13,508 nucleotides of DNA from contig NZ_CAJPNR010000053.1 in NCBI RefSeq assembly GCF_905372115.1, positions 1-13,508 on the forward strand. The letters run 5' to 3'. The stretch is from an uncultured Streptococcus sp. (GTDB lineage: Bacteria; Bacillota; Bacilli; Lactobacillales; Streptococcaceae). Under the pieces are notes generated by a model. That model searched no databases, had not been told where the DNA came from, and saw only the letters and a list, made by a program, of their open reading frames with translations. The position numbers were made by a program, and so were the translations under genes. Positions 12,600 through 13,508 of the stretch are shown one piece after another; position 1 is the stretch's first letter, and each line of letters opens with the position of its first letter.

Positions 12600-13508
12600 A
12601 TGACAGAAACTAAAGGATATTTTGGACAATTCGGCGGCTCCTTTGTACCGGAGCCTATCCAGGCCTTGCTGGATGAATTGGAAGCGACTTTTGAGAAGTA
12701 TAAGGATGATCCAGAATTTTTAAATGAATACCGACATTATTTGGTGGATTATTCAGGCCGGGAAACCCCGCTCTACTTTGCAGAAAGTCTGACTCAGCAT
12801 CTGGGTGGAGCTAAGATTTATCTGAAGCGGGAAGATCTCAATCATCTGGGCTCGCATAAGCTCAATAATGTTTTGGGGCAGATTCTTCTAGCTAAACGCA
12901 TGGGCAAGACCCGAGTCATTGCTGAAACGGGAGCTGGTCAGCATGGTGTAGCAACTGCGGCGGCAGCAGCTAAGTTTGGTATGAAGTGCGATGTCTACAT
13001 GGGTGCAGAGGATGTAGAGCGCCAGCGCCTCAATGTCTTCCGCATGGAAATGATGGGTGCGACTGTTCACGCTGTGGAAACAGGCACCAAAACCCTCAAG
13101 GATGCTGTGGACGCAGCCTTTAGAGCTTGGATGAGTGATTTGGAAGCCTTCTATGTTTTGGGTTCTGCTGTCGGTCCTCACCCTTATCCGACGATTGTCC
13201 ATGAGTTCCAAAAGGTGATCAGTGAAGAATCTCGCCGTCAGATTTTGGACAAGGAAGGCCGCTTGCCGGACTATGTTATTGCCTGCGTAGGTGGCGGCTC
13301 CAATGCTATCGGCGCCTTCTCTCAGTATGTGGCAGATGAAGAAGTTAAGTTAGTGGGAGTTGAAGCGGCTGGACGAGGCCTTGATACAGACCAGCACGCA
13401 GCTACCATGACCAAGGGAAGTGTTGGAGTAGTGGACGGTATGAAGACTTACGTTGTCTTTGCTGAAGATGGTCAGGTGGCACCGGTTTACTCCATTTCAG
13501 CAGGCTTG
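12600..13508 (+). CDS. trpB: Tryptophan synthase beta subunit TrpB (3' partial)
   Basis: 303 codons are visible of the usual 390-400; the gene runs off the window. TrpB joins indole and serine to make tryptophan, using PLP. The PLP lysine is K87 in L-G-S-H-K-L-N-N, catalytic glutamate E109 lies in A-E-T-G-A-G-Q-H-G, and the phosphate loop is G-G-G-S-N-A (230-235). Start ATG at 12600 has GAGG 8 bases upstream and lies 30 bases after the T-box terminator tract. By eye the blocks V-L-G-Q-x-L-L-A-K-R-M-G-K, D-V-E-R-Q, Q-I-L-x-x-E-G-R-L-P-D and V-I-A-C-V-G-G-G-S-N-A-I-G resemble enterobacterial TrpB more than the usual Gram-positive one. No other trp gene lies upstream in the window; trpA or others could follow beyond it. 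Confidence 0.95.
   Translation, partial: MTETKGYFGQFGGSFVPEPIQALLDELEATFEKYKDDPEFLNEYRHYLVDYSGRETPLYFAESLTQHLGGAKIYLKREDLNHLGSHKLNNVLGQILLAKRMGKTRVIAETGAGQHGVATAAAAAKFGMKCDVYMGAEDVERQRLNVFRMEMMGATVHAVETGTKTLKDAVDAAFRAWMSDLEAFYVLGSAVGPHPYPTIVHEFQKVISEESRRQILDKEGRLPDYVIACVGGGSNAIGAFSQYVADEEVKLVGVEAAGRGLDTDQHAATMTKGSVGVVDGMKTYVVFAEDGQVAPVYSISAGL

Overview
The window looks like a low-GC, Gram-positive oral streptococcus, most likely of the sanguinis/gordonii type. This rests on the end of a glucan-binding YG-repeat protein of the glucosyltransferase kind, an Rgg regulator, a SepM-type pheromone-processing protease, a streptococcal umuC cassette and strong AGGAGG ribosome binding sites. The species call is inference from family content, not from a database search.

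Layout. Positions 1-671 hold the 3' end of a glucosyltransferase-like gene made of near-identical 195-bp repeats, closed by a bidirectional terminator. The minus strand then carries an MFS transporter (799-2040) and an Rgg/MutR regulator (2393-3267). The regulator is split in two frames by a run of ten G on its coding strand. Divergent from it is a YceD/DUF177 gene (3368-3898), followed by a decayed remnant that resembles the left end of an IS3-family element.

Next comes a compact four-gene minus-strand operon (6941 down to 4203). It encodes a LexA/HdiR-like self-cleaving repressor, a UmuC-type Y-family polymerase, a YolD-like protein and an aromatic-rich small protein of unknown function. 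A palindromic operator sits right at its promoter. This is a damage-inducible mutagenesis cassette of a kind already described in streptococci, but its last gene is uncharacterised as far as I know.

The plus strand then carries a YcxB-like membrane protein with its own terminator. After it come rsmD-coaD-sepM, overlapping genes for rRNA methylation, CoA synthesis and a membrane Lon-like PDZ protease. The rsmD start codon lies where transcription should begin, so its mRNA may be leaderless. A structured intergenic element (about 9761-9883) separates this operon from yutD-rlmN-vanZ-like, whose genes also overlap. The window ends with a consensus promoter, a tryptophan T-box riboswitch with readable specifier, antiterminator and terminator, and a trpB gene cut by the window edge. 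Here trpB is the first gene behind the T-box, and its sequence looks to me closer to the enterobacterial TrpB than to the usual Gram-positive one.

No tRNA, rRNA or CRISPR array was seen. The best candidates for something new are the G10 switch in the Rgg gene, the fourth gene of the SOS cassette, and the T-box/trpB arrangement.
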